NCBI GenBank assembly: GCA_004555245.1
Contig: SFIS01000009.1
Location: forward strand, 1 to 46,756
Direction: 5' to 3'
DNA: 46,756 nucleotides
From: Bacteroidales bacterium
GTDB taxonomy: Bacteria; Bacteroidota; Bacteroidia; Bacteroidales; Bacteroidaceae
Shown here: piece after piece, positions 1 through 7,552 of the stretch
How positions within the stretch are numbered: position 1 is the first letter of the stretch
Layout: each line of letters begins with the position of its first letter
Translations under genes and position numbers: made by a program
Notes under the pieces: model-generated
What the model was told of the DNA's origin: nothing
Databases searched by the model: none
What the model saw: the letters and a program-made list of their open reading frames with translations, nothing else

Positions 1-190
1 TAGCTTTGTTAGATTTCGAGATTATTTTCGAGGACAAATTGAAAGTTGTAGAATGAGCGTAGCGGGCTACGTGACTGATACAACTTACAATTTGAACCGT
101 TTCTGTCCCCCGGGAAACGGGGGAACCGAAGGGGGTTATAAGACCATTGACAAGAATCCGAAAGCTGACAAAACGTTTAAATCACAATAA
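1..190 (+). other. Open frame entering from the left edge, palindrome-rich (uncertain)
   Basis: A reading frame open from base 2 runs to a TAA at 188-190 and ends in KADKTFKSQ; its first ATG is at 53. It may be the tail of a gene beyond the window or chance. The same DNA folds: arms at 35-50 and 79-94 are inverted repeats with one mismatch, a 6-bp inner stem lies at 58-63/66-71, and a CCCCC/GGGGG stem follows at 107-111/119-123. That structure is more typical of the edge of a mobile or repeated element than of an ordinary gene. I do not recognise the peptide. Confidence 0.25.
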
Positions 191-265
191 TTAGCATTGT
201 TAGCGGTGGTAATTTATAGAACCACCCTTAAATCTTTTCTTTGACTTGTTTTCCATGTCCGGAAT

Positions 266-988
266 CTATTTCATCCAGTCGGCGTCTTTCTTTGCGAGGT
301 AGCCTTTGAAAAGGTCGAGGTCGTCGCGTGTCGTCAGTTTTATGTTCTTGTCGCTGCCTGCTGCGAAATGGAGTCTTACGCCGAGCTGCACCATCATCGT
401 GTTCGTGTAGTTCGAGCCGGCGATGCCAATTCCTCTGCTGAACGCCTCGTCGTATTTCTCGCTGAGCAGCTTCATGCTGTATGCCTGCGGGGTGGAGACG
501 CGTCGCAGCGTCTCGCGCGGTATGTACTGTGTCGTCGTTGTCTCGTCATCTTGGCTGACGACAAAGATCTGCTCGTTGTACGGCATAGATGTCACGGCGT
601 TGCCGTAGCGTTGCGCCTTCTCTATCACGTCCGTCAGCACCGAGGCATCGACAAGGGGTCGTATGCCGTCGTGTATGATGACGGTGTCGTTCTCCGCGCA
701 GGTCTCGCGCAGATGCCTCACGCCGTTGTATATCGATTCCTGCGCCGATGCTCCCGCCTCCACGATGTGCTTCAGCTTCTTGATGCAGAACTGGTTGGCG
801 TAGGCCCTCACCATGCTCTCCCATCCCTTTATGCACACCACGCATATCTCGTCGATGCCGTCGTGCCGCTCGAATCCTTCGAGTGTGTAGATGAGCACGG
901 GCTTGTCGTTGACGTTGATAAACTGTTTGGGTATGTCCTGCCCCATTCTGTTGCCGGTGCCTCCGGCAAGTATGATTGCTATGTTCAT
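266..988 (-). CDS. IspD/TarI-family cytidylyltransferase, divergent copy
   Basis: 240-residue nucleotidyltransferase that would transfer CMP from CTP to a sugar- or polyol-phosphate. The N-terminus has the CTP-binding loop LAGGTGNRMGQDIPKQF, followed mid-protein by HDGIRPLVD and TPQAYSMKLL, all diagnostic of the IspD/TarI family. The MNIAIILAGG start (base 988) is chosen because family members begin just before the loop; the frame is open further upstream but lies inside the neighbouring gene. It overlaps the upstream paralogue by 4 bp (ATGA), so the two are probably translationally coupled. The usual TD(D/E)xS motif near the C-terminus is replaced by SNYTNTMMV, although GSDKNIKLTTRDDLD is kept. 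That change, and the setting next to GDP-fucose and LicD-type genes, argue for a glycan polyol-phosphate rather than methylerythritol-phosphate. The substrate is inference. Confidence 0.85.
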   Translation of the reverse strand: MNIAIILAGGTGNRMGQDIPKQFINVNDKPVLIYTLEGFERHDGIDEICVVCIKGWESMVRAYANQFCIKKLKHIVEAGASAQESIYNGVRHLRETCAENDTVIIHDGIRPLVDASVLTDVIEKAQRYGNAVTSMPYNEQIFVVSQDDETTTTQYIPRETLRRVSTPQAYSMKLLSEKYDEAFSRGIGIAGSNYTNTMMVQLGVRLHFAAGSDKNIKLTTRDDLDLFKGYLAKKDADWMK

Positions 989-1824
989 TTCTCTTGTTCG
1001 TTTCTTCCTTGTGGCGGGTTGTCTTTCGTCCCGTTTCCCGCCGGCACGTCCGGCTCCGTTGTGTGTCTCAGCGCCGCTTCGACCTTCTCCATGTCCTCTT
1101 TGTATGTTATCTTTATGTTTGCGGTGTCGCCCTCCACAACCTTTATCGGGCATTGCGGCAGATAGCGGAACACCACCGAGCAGTCGTCCGTCGGCACGAA
1201 GCTGCTGTCGGCGAGTGCCAGCCTGAACGCCTCCCTCAGCCTTCGGGCGCGGAATGCCTGTGGTGTCTGCACGTTGCGCAGCGTCTGTCGTGGCGGTATA
1301 TCTACGATGTGTCCGTTGTCATCCACGGCGATGATGGTGTCTGTCGCCGGCACCGCCACATCCACGGCGTCTGCCGTGTCGAGGGCGTCGATGCAGTCGT
1401 CGATGATGCGTTGCGACACCAATGGCCTGACCGCGTCGTGTATGAGGAGGCAGTCGTCCTCTCCGCCGTACAGCTCCAGTGCGGCGAGGGTAGAGAGATG
1501 CCGTTCGCGGCCTCCCGCCACCACATGCTCCACCTTTGCGTATCCGCCCCGCCGCACGATGTCCCTCACGCGGTCGAGACAGTCGGCGCGTGTCACTACG
1601 GCAATGCCGTCGATGCGGCTGTTGCGGTGGAATGCCTCTATGCTCAGTTCAAGCACCGTCTTCCCGCCCACCTGCAGAAACTGTTTCGGACAGTCGCCGC
1701 CCACACGGCGTCCCGAGCCGCCGGCAAGGATGACGGCGATGTTGCGGCGGCTGACACCAAGGCGTCCGTTGTCACGCCCGGGGTCTCTCATGCCCCCTCG
1801 TGCACCCGTAATTTGCTCGCTCAT
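985..1824 (-). CDS. ispD: 2-C-methyl-D-erythritol 4-phosphate (or polyol-phosphate) cytidylyltransferase
   Basis: 279-residue IspD-family protein. Motifs in order are ILAGGSGRRVGGDCPKQF (CTP loop, about residues 32-49), HDAVRPLVSQRIIDD, TLRNVQTPQAFRARRL, PTDDCSVVF and VVEGDTANIKITYKEDM. Unlike its downstream paralogue it keeps the TDD-S segment seen in bona fide IspD, so it is the better candidate for the non-mevalonate isoprenoid step forming CDP-methylerythritol. TarI-like enzymes that make CDP-ribitol share these motifs, so a glycan role remains possible. About 27 residues precede the core; Met12 is an alternative start. It is first of a two-gene unit behind a good promoter at 1848-1878, divergent from fcl. 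Confidence 0.8.
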   Translation of the reverse strand: MSEQITGARGGMRDPGRDNGRLGVSRRNIAVILAGGSGRRVGGDCPKQFLQVGGKTVLELSIEAFHRNSRIDGIAVVTRADCLDRVRDIVRRGGYAKVEHVVAGGRERHLSTLAALELYGGEDDCLLIHDAVRPLVSQRIIDDCIDALDTADAVDVAVPATDTIIAVDDNGHIVDIPPRQTLRNVQTPQAFRARRLREAFRLALADSSFVPTDDCSVVFRYLPQCPIKVVEGDTANIKITYKEDMEKVEAALRHTTEPDVPAGNGTKDNPPQGRNEQEK

Positions 1825-1847
1825 GTTGTTTTATGTCTATTTTTCCA

Positions 1848-1878
1848 CAAAATTATCACTTTTATTCCAATTGGCAAA
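1848..1878 (-). promoter_or_regulatory. Bacteroidota-type promoter for the cytidylyltransferase pair
   Basis: On the minus strand TTTG (1875-1878) is followed after exactly 19 bases by TAATTTTG (1848-1855). This matches the Bacteroidota sigma-ABfr consensus TTTG-N19/20-TAnnTTTG. It lies 24 bp before the ATG at 1824. Confidence 0.75.
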
Positions 1879-1899
1879 CATTTTCTGAAATTAATTTAT

Positions 1900-1907
1900 T
1901 AAATTTG
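1900..1907 (+). promoter_or_regulatory. Candidate -7 box for fcl-gmd
   Basis: TAAATTTG fits the TAnnTTTG -7 consensus and lies 77 bp before the fcl start. No TTTG stands at the expected distance upstream, so this is only a partial match. Confidence 0.35.
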
Positions 1908-1983
1908 CAGAGTTTTCACAGATTTCATATTCTCCGTATAACGGATTAGGCTTATCTTTTTTTATATTACATTCAACACTATC

Positions 1984-3159
1984 ATGTCATTACTCAATAA
2001 AGACAGCAAGATTTATGTCGCCGGCCATCGCGGACTTGTAGGCTCCGCCATCTGGAACAACCTCAAGTCTCGCGGCTATGAGAATCTCGTCGGCCGCACC
2101 CATTCCGAGCTTGACCTCACCGACCAGCTCGCCGTCCGCCGCTTCTTCGATGCCGAACGTCCCGATGCCGTTGTCCTCGCCGCCGCCTTTGTCGGCGGCA
2201 TCATGGCAAACTCCCTCTACCGTGCCGACTTCATCATGCAGAACATGCAGATACAGTGCAACGTCATCTCCGAGGCATACCGCCACGGCGTGCGCCGCCT
2301 CCTCTTCCTCGGCAGCACCTGCATCTATCCCAAGAATGCGCCGCAGCCGATGACGGAAGACTGCCTGCTCACCTCGCCTCTCGAATACACCAACGAGGAG
2401 TATGCCATCGCGAAGATTGCCGGACTGAAGATGTGCGAATCCTACAACCTGCAGTACGGCACCGACTATATCGCCGTCATGCCCACCAACCTCTACGGTC
2501 CCAACGACAACTTCCATCTCGAGAACTCGCACGTCATGCCAGCCATGATACGCAAGGTCCTGCTCGCACGCCTCATCCACGACAACGACTGGCAGGCGAT
2601 ACGCCGCGACATGGACCGCCGCCCCGTCGAGGGCATCTCCGGCAGCGACGACACCGGGAAGATTCTTGAAGTGCTCGGCAAATACGGCATCGAAGACAAC
2701 CGCGTCACGCTCTGGGGCACAGGCTCGCCGCTGCGCGAGTTCCTGTGGAGCGAGGACATGGCTGACGCCTCCGTCCACGTGCTGCTCAACGTGCGCTTCG
2801 CCGACATCATTGGCATAGAGAAATATTCCAGCGTCCACTACGGCGCGTCAGCCGACGGCACCGTTGACCGCAACCATTCTGCCGGTCGCGGCGGCGCCAT
2901 CCCCGCCCTCGGCGAGATACGCAACTGCCACATCAATGTCGGCACGGGCAAGGAACTCACCATACGCCAGCTCGCCTCGCTCGTCAAGGACGCCGTAGGC
3001 TTCGACGGAGAAATCCGCTTCGACGCCACGAAGCCCGACGGCACCATGCGCAAGCTCATCGACGTCTCCAAGCTCCACTCCCTCGGATGGACACACAAGG
3101 TGGAGATCGAGCAGGGCGTAAGGAAACTCTACGAGTGGTATGCTGCCTCTCTCTCATGA
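1984..3159 (+). CDS. fcl: GDP-L-fucose synthase
   Basis: 391-residue extended SDR enzyme that converts GDP-4-keto-6-deoxy-D-mannose to GDP-L-fucose by 3,5-epimerisation and NADPH reduction. The Rossmann loop GHRGLVGSA is at about 14-22. The catalytic Ser is S111 in GSTCIYP, and the YxxxK pair is Y140/K144 in EEYAIAKIAG. PTNLYGPNDNF and the PAMIRK region also match the family. It is longer than the approximately 320-residue enterobacterial enzyme because of an insert around residues 195-235 (GISGSDDTGKILEVLGKYG) of a kind I associate with Bacteroidota homologues. It is first of a two-gene operon with gmd 42 bp downstream, the reverse of the usual gmd-fcl order. Confidence 0.95.
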   Translation: MSLLNKDSKIYVAGHRGLVGSAIWNNLKSRGYENLVGRTHSELDLTDQLAVRRFFDAERPDAVVLAAAFVGGIMANSLYRADFIMQNMQIQCNVISEAYRHGVRRLLFLGSTCIYPKNAPQPMTEDCLLTSPLEYTNEEYAIAKIAGLKMCESYNLQYGTDYIAVMPTNLYGPNDNFHLENSHVMPAMIRKVLLARLIHDNDWQAIRRDMDRRPVEGISGSDDTGKILEVLGKYGIEDNRVTLWGTGSPLREFLWSEDMADASVHVLLNVRFADIIGIEKYSSVHYGASADGTVDRNHSAGRGGAIPALGEIRNCHINVGTGKELTIRQLASLVKDAVGFDGEIRFDATKPDGTMRKLIDVSKLHSLGWTHKVEIEQGVRKLYEWYAASLS

Positions 3160-3201
3160 CAACGCCCCACAATGTCGCACTATCATAAAAACAAATAATA
3201 T

Positions 3202-4314
3202 ATGGAAACAAGAAAGAAAGCATTGATTACCGGCGTCACCGGACAGGACGGCTCCTACCTCAGCGAGTTCCTCCTCTCCAAAGGCTATGACGTCCACGGC
3301 ATCATACGCCGCAGCTCTGTCGATTACCGCGAGCGCATCGCACATCTCGAAGGCACGCCGCATTTCCACCTGCACTACGCCGACATGACCGATTCCATGT
3401 CTCTCGTCAAACTCGTCGGACTGGTGCAGCCCGACGAGATCTACAACCTCGCCGCACAGTCGCACGTGCAGGTCAGCTTCGACGCGCCGGAGTTCACCGC
3501 CGACGTCGATGCCACCGGCGTGCTACGCATCCTTGAGGCGGTGCGCACCAACCATCTCGAGAAGACCTGCCGCATCTATCAGGCATCCACCTCAGAACTC
3601 TACGGAAAGGTGGAGGAGGTGCCGCAGAACGAGAACACGCCCTTCCATCCCTACTCCCCCTACGCCGTCGCAAAGCTCTACGGCTTCTGGATCATCAAGG
3701 AATACCGCGAGGCGTACAACATGTTCTGCTGCTCGGGCATTCTCTTCAACCACGAATCCGAACGCCGCGGCGAGACCTTCGTCACACGCAAGATAACACT
3801 TGCCGCAGCACGCATAGCACAGGGAAAGCAGGAGAAACTGCTCCTCGGCAACCTCTCCTCGCTACGCGACTGGGGCTACGCGAAAGACTATGTAGAGTGT
3901 ATGTGGCTCATCCTGCAGCACGACACGCCTGAAGACTTCGTCATCGCCACCGGCGAACAGCATTCCGTGCGCGAGTTCGCATACCACGCCTTCAAGGCTG
4001 CCGGCATAGAACTCGAGTTCCGGGGCGAGGGGCTCGACGAGAAAGGCGTATGCATCGCCGGACCGCAGAACCTCATAGGCAAGACACTCGTCGAGGTCAG
4101 CGAGGATTTCTACCGCCCGACAGACGTCGTCAACCTCTGGGGCGACCCCACGAAGGCGAAGCGGGAACTCGGATGGAACCCGCAGACCACTACCTTCGAA
4201 CAGCTCGTGCAGATCATGGTGCAGCACGACATGCAGAAAGTCGCTGCCGACCATGTCGCCGCCGTCATGCGCACCAACCTCGCCGAATATCTCGAGAAAG
4301 GGCTCGTGAAATAA
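3202..4314 (+). CDS. gmd: GDP-mannose 4,6-dehydratase
   Basis: 370-residue SDR enzyme that turns GDP-D-mannose into GDP-4-keto-6-deoxymannose, the substrate of the Fcl encoded just upstream. The NAD(P) loop is ITGVTGQDGSYL (about 9-20). QASTSELYGKV supplies the Thr/Ser-Glu catalytic pair and YSPYAVAKLYG the Tyr-Lys pair. NHESERRGETFVTRKI and LRDWGYAKDYVE are classic Gmd signatures. Length is normal for the family. The gene ends 26 bp before a strong terminator, so fcl-gmd is a closed two-gene operon supplying GDP-L-fucose, probably for the surface-glycan genes of the neighbourhood. Confidence 0.96.
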   Translation: METRKKALITGVTGQDGSYLSEFLLSKGYDVHGIIRRSSVDYRERIAHLEGTPHFHLHYADMTDSMSLVKLVGLVQPDEIYNLAAQSHVQVSFDAPEFTADVDATGVLRILEAVRTNHLEKTCRIYQASTSELYGKVEEVPQNENTPFHPYSPYAVAKLYGFWIIKEYREAYNMFCCSGILFNHESERRGETFVTRKITLAAARIAQGKQEKLLLGNLSSLRDWGYAKDYVECMWLILQHDTPEDFVIATGEQHSVREFAYHAFKAAGIELEFRGEGLDEKGVCIAGPQNLIGKTLVEVSEDFYRPTDVVNLWGDPTKAKRELGWNPQTTTFEQLVQIMVQHDMQKVAADHVAAVMRTNLAEYLEKGLVK

Positions 4315-4339
4315 TCATTCGCATCACACACGACAAAAC

Positions 4340-4387
4340 AAGCCGCAGACACAAGGGGCACACTCCCCTGATGCCTGCGGCTTTTTT
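4340..4387 (+). terminator. Intrinsic terminator of fcl-gmd
   Basis: The arms AAGCCGCAG (4340-4348) and CTGCGGCTT (4375-4383) pair perfectly around a smaller AGGGG/CCCCT stem. The right arm runs into TTTTTTC. Confidence 0.85.
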
Positions 4388-4529
4388 CATAGTCTGTCCG
4401 CACAGAATACTTCGAAACCTTCTCCCTCCCTGACTTCCGGCACCCGCTGCCTGAAACAACGCAAGAGTGAGGAAAAGTGTCAGCCACTGCCCCGAAGAGC
4501 ATGGGTATGATACTATTTTGACATAAAGA

Positions 4530-4579
4530 AATCGCTGTAAAAACCGTCGCGCCTTCCGTGCGGCGGTTTTACAGCGATT
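4530..4579. repeat. Long hairpin inside element copy A
   Basis: AATCGCTGTAAAA... and ...TTTTACAGCGATT form a long stem broken only by one extra A and a few mismatches, with a CGCCTTCCG loop region. It is followed by ATTTGTTGTTT and could act as a terminator. In copy B the equivalent place keeps CCGTAAAATCCGTC-CGCCTTCC but pairs less well. Confidence 0.6.
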
Positions 4580-4695
4580 ATTTGTTGTTTCTCTGCTTTT
4601 TATGTATATTGCAGACATTCAGCAGGACATGCAATATTTCTTTTTTCTGCCTTGCCTGTTGGTCGTCAGAAACCAGCAAAAAAGCCTTCAATATA

Positions 4696-4783
4696 GTCAA
4701 TCTTGCAGCCCAAACAAGACAATCTTGCAGCCCCAACAAGTCAATCTTGCAGCCTCACTTTGACTGTTTTGGGGTTCAAGACA
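4696..4783. repeat. Array with 22-bp period in copy A
   Basis: Three units of exactly 22 bp (4696-4717, 4718-4739, 4740-4761) plus a degenerate fourth. Each starts GTC or GAC and has an AATCTTGCAGCC core. There are no spacers. Confidence 0.75.
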
Positions 4784-5021
4784 TACGGAATGACACCCCG
4801 AAAGGCTGCAAAAGTCACTCCGAAACGTGTTTCCCGCCTCGGGAAACATGATTTTCCTGTGTTCAGAAGAGTGCGGGAAAGTGTCTGCCGCAGTGCCGTG
4901 ATGATACTATTATGGCAAGTCCGGCAGACGAACCAATCTGGGGTATCCCTCGCACTTCATGCTGTACCGACAGGCTGAACGGTGCCAAAGGCCGGTGTGA
5001 GAGAGGCGGGTGAATATGAAA

Positions 5022-5060
5022 GCAGGAGACAGACACCTGTGCATAGTGTTTGTCTCCTGC
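5022..5060 (-). terminator. Probable terminator of the licD end of the glycan cluster
   Basis: GCAGGAGACAGACAC (5022-5036) pairs with GTGTTTGTCTCCTGC (5046-5060) with one G-T pair. It begins 59 bp beyond the licD stop. On the minus strand the stem is followed only by TTTCATATTC, so the T tract is weak. Confidence 0.6.
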
Positions 5061-5118
5061 CTGTTTTCTCCGCCACGTTTTTCTTTCTCCGTGCGCGATG
5101 AAATGTATTTGCGTGAGT

Positions 5119-5982
5119 TTACGCATCGTGTGTCGTCAGCTCTCTCATGCAGACGATATGCTTCGTGTGGTGCGGGATGCGCTTCTCGGGCGGCGGCAGC
5201 TGCATATAGTCGCCGTAGATGCGGGTGAGATAGTCGTGATAGCGGGGGAAGAGCGGTATGGTGCCGTCGGCAAAAGGGAGGCGCGGCGTGTCGCCGTCGA
5301 GGTATGCGGCGGGGAAGCGTTCGCGGCTGCCGTATGCCCCGCCGTAGTTCGTCAGCCATTGTGTGGAGCCGTAGGGATGGCGGCGGGCGATGCGCTCGAG
5401 GCGGAGCAGATACCTGCGGCGGAGTGTCTGGCGGAAGAAGACGGCGGCGGTCTGTACGGCGAAACGTCCCCACTCGTGAGGACGGAGAAGCAGGCCGAGG
5501 CGTGACATGAACGTGGTGCGGGCGGTGACCGCCTCGAGACGGTTCATCAGACGGCGGTAGCGGCGTGTCTCACAATCTGCCGAAAGGCTGTCGTCGGATG
5601 CCGCGTCGAGGGGGAAGATGTCTATGAAGAGCCCGATGCGGCAGGGGACGTCGTCGCGTTCGACGAGAACGGTGCGCGTGTCGATGAGTTTGGCGAACGG
5701 CAGGTTGTAGTCCGCATCGGTGTAGGGGGTGACAAGACGGTAGGCGGAGGGCAGCGACGAGGGGCAGAGGGAGACGAAGCGGTCGTAGTCTGGACGGGGC
5801 ATGGCGACGTCGATGTCGTCGTCCCAGGGGATGATGCCGTGATGGCGGACGGCACCGATGGCTGTGCCGCCGACGGCGTAGTAGGTGAGACGGTGGGTGC
5901 GGCAGAAGCTGTCGAAGAAATACAGAGCCTCGAGGATGATGCCGTTCCATTGCCGGAGCTCTTCGGGTGTGAGTTCTTTCAT
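5119..5982 (-). CDS. LicD family phosphotransferase
   Basis: 287-residue LicD/fukutin-family protein. The signature GGTAIGAVRHHGIIPWDDDI followed by DVAMPRPDYDRF is near-identical to the active-site segment of LicD enzymes, which transfer phosphocholine or a polyol-phosphate from a CDP-activated donor to cell-surface glycans. IGLFIDIFPLD is also typical. The MKELTPEELRQWN start is chosen because its ATG overlaps the stop of the upstream flippase gene by 4 bp (ATGA). The frame is open upstream only as a shadow of that gene. It is the last gene of the minus-strand glycan cluster. A CDP-alditol donor could come from the IspD/TarI-like enzymes at 266-1824; that link is inference. Confidence 0.9.
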   Translation of the reverse strand: MKELTPEELRQWNGIILEALYFFDSFCRTHRLTYYAVGGTAIGAVRHHGIIPWDDDIDVAMPRPDYDRFVSLCPSSLPSAYRLVTPYTDADYNLPFAKLIDTRTVLVERDDVPCRIGLFIDIFPLDAASDDSLSADCETRRYRRLMNRLEAVTARTTFMSRLGLLLRPHEWGRFAVQTAAVFFRQTLRRRYLLRLERIARRHPYGSTQWLTNYGGAYGSRERFPAAYLDGDTPRLPFADGTIPLFPRYHDYLTRIYGDYMQLPPPEKRIPHHTKHIVCMRELTTHDA

Positions 5983-7490
5983 TTGCGCTTGCGGGAGATG
6001 TGGTTGATGATGTATGTCTCGCACTCGTCGAGAATGCTGACGCGAAAGACTTTCATCGTCAGCCAGTAGAGCACGGCGGCCACTGCCGTCTTGGTCAGGA
6101 AGAGAGGGACGGCGGATGTGATGTATGACGTCAGCAGGTGGGTGGCGGACATCACGGCGGCGGCGGCGAGGGCGAACGGGAGGATGTCGGCGGCGGCGGA
6201 GCGCCAGCGGTAGGGAAGGAGCGACCTCGCGGCGATGTGCCAGGGCAGGAGCCATGACACGGTGAATGCCGTATAGGCGGCGACGAGGAACGTCATGCCG
6301 TGGTGGCGGAGGAGGACCACGAGGGCTGTCTGGAGGGCTATCTGTCCGAGGTTGAGCCACATATAGATGTCGCTGCGACCCCGGCTGACGGCAAGGTTCT
6401 GATACACCGTGAGCAACGGGAGGAATGCGCCTGAGACGCAGAGAATCTGGAGCAGTGGCACGCAGGGCTCCCAGGCAGGCCCGATGGTGAGGATGATGAA
6501 TTCGCGGGCGACAAGTGAGAGGCCGAGCATGAGAGGCATGGAGAGAAAGGCGGTGAAGCGCAGCATCTTGCGGAAGACGCGCAACTGCCGTTCTGCCGTG
6601 CGGCGGTCGTCGCACGCGTCTCCCGGACCGGGTGACGCTGCGGCACTGTCGGCACCGTCATAACGCGCCTCTACCATCACCGCCTGCGCTATCTGCGCCA
6701 TGGCATTGGAGACGACGGAGTGACCCATCGTGTTCCATTTGTATGCCTGCGTGTAGTGCCCTACCTGACTGATGGGATAGAGCCTGCCGAAGACGAGTGT
6801 GAGAATGTTGGAAGAGAGGGTGTTGACGATTTTAGTGACGAGAATCTTCAGGGCGAACGGAGCCATGCGGCGTATGGGGCGGAGGTCGGAAGTGGGACGG
6901 ATGGATATGTCGGTGAAGATGTAGCGTCCGACGGTGATGACGGTGATATATGTCACCTGCTGCCAGGCCAATGCCCAGTATCTGTAGCCGAGAAGGGCGA
7001 GGGTGATGCCCGTGATGCCGGAGATGACGAGGGCGAGGATGCCGGTGACGGCTATCTCTCTGTTGCGCATCTTCTTCGTGAGGTATCCGCCGTGGGATAT
7101 GCTGAACGACGAGATGAGAAAGGCGAGGAAGACAAAGCGAGAGACCTCGGTGAGACAGTCCTGGCGGAAGAAGCGGGCGATGAGCGGGGCGCAGAAGAAG
7201 AGGATGGCGTACATCGCACCGCTGACAATGACGTTGAACGTGAAGACGGCGTTGTAGTGGCGGCGCTCGGCGTGCGGCTGGTTGACGAGGGCTTGGGTGA
7301 AGCCGGAGCTCTGCAAATCGGAGGCGATGGCAGTGAAGATGGTGAGCACGCCGACGACACCGTAGTCTGCCGAGGTGAGCAGACGGCCGAGGAAGATGCC
7401 GATGACGAGGTTCAGTATCTGTGTCGCGGCGCTTAGCGTGCCGCTCCAGACCAGACCCTTCGCCGTGCGTTGTTTCAGTGTCTCTTTCAT
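5979..7490 (-). CDS. Polysaccharide flippase (Wzx/MATE-like)
   Basis: 503-residue multi-pass membrane protein of the polysaccharide transporter (MOP superfamily) group, expected to move lipid-linked oligosaccharide across the inner membrane. The start RTAKGLVWSGTLSAATQILN, then FLGRLLTSADYGVVGVLTIF and AFALKILVTKIVNTLSSN-type segments are typical of the lipopolysaccharide/teichuronic export subgroup. About a dozen hydrophobic stretches are visible, interrupted at about residues 265-290 by a hydrophilic loop rich in Gly, Asp and Ala (YDGADSAAASPGPGDACDD). It overlaps licD by 4 bp and lies 62 bp after the GT2 gene. Confidence 0.88.
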   Translation of the reverse strand: MKETLKQRTAKGLVWSGTLSAATQILNLVIGIFLGRLLTSADYGVVGVLTIFTAIASDLQSSGFTQALVNQPHAERRHYNAVFTFNVIVSGAMYAILFFCAPLIARFFRQDCLTEVSRFVFLAFLISSFSISHGGYLTKKMRNREIAVTGILALVISGITGITLALLGYRYWALAWQQVTYITVITVGRYIFTDISIRPTSDLRPIRRMAPFALKILVTKIVNTLSSNILTLVFGRLYPISQVGHYTQAYKWNTMGHSVVSNAMAQIAQAVMVEARYDGADSAAASPGPGDACDDRRTAERQLRVFRKMLRFTAFLSMPLMLGLSLVAREFIILTIGPAWEPCVPLLQILCVSGAFLPLLTVYQNLAVSRGRSDIYMWLNLGQIALQTALVVLLRHHGMTFLVAAYTAFTVSWLLPWHIAARSLLPYRWRSAAADILPFALAAAAVMSATHLLTSYITSAVPLFLTKTAVAAVLYWLTMKVFRVSILDECETYIINHISRKRK

Positions 7491-7552
7491 CGTTTTGCGT
7501 GCTGATGGTGGGGGAAAATGATGGGAGGGAGGTGTCTTTCAGACAGAGGCGG

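Larger units (their letters stand above)
4508..4910. repeat. 403-bp intergenic element, copy A
   Basis: A non-coding block bounded by TGATACTAT at 4508-4516 and 4902-4910. It matches a second block at 42509-42911 with no gap at offsets 0 (TGATACTAT), 103 (GC-GACATTCAG), 188 (start of a 22-bp array), 342 (GATTTTCCTGT), 369 (GAAAGTGTC) and 394 (terminal 9-mer). The sequence before the left 9-mer (AAGTGTCAGCCACTGCC, about 4475-4491) resembles that before the right one (AAGTGTCTGCCGCAGTGCC, about 4879-4897), so the element seems to have imperfect direct terminal repeats. A hairpin lies at 4530-4579. It sits between convergent gmd and licD. No function is known to me. Confidence 0.75.

Noticed and set aside
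989..1153. 55-residue N-terminal extension of the first cytidylyltransferase
   Set aside because: It lies wholly within the coding region of the upstream paralogue, is of biased composition, and the family starts just before the LAGG loop.
4558..4851. 97-residue ORF in the fcl-gmd/licD gap
   Set aside because: It lies across copy A of the 403-bp element, and the aligned copy B has no matching open frame.
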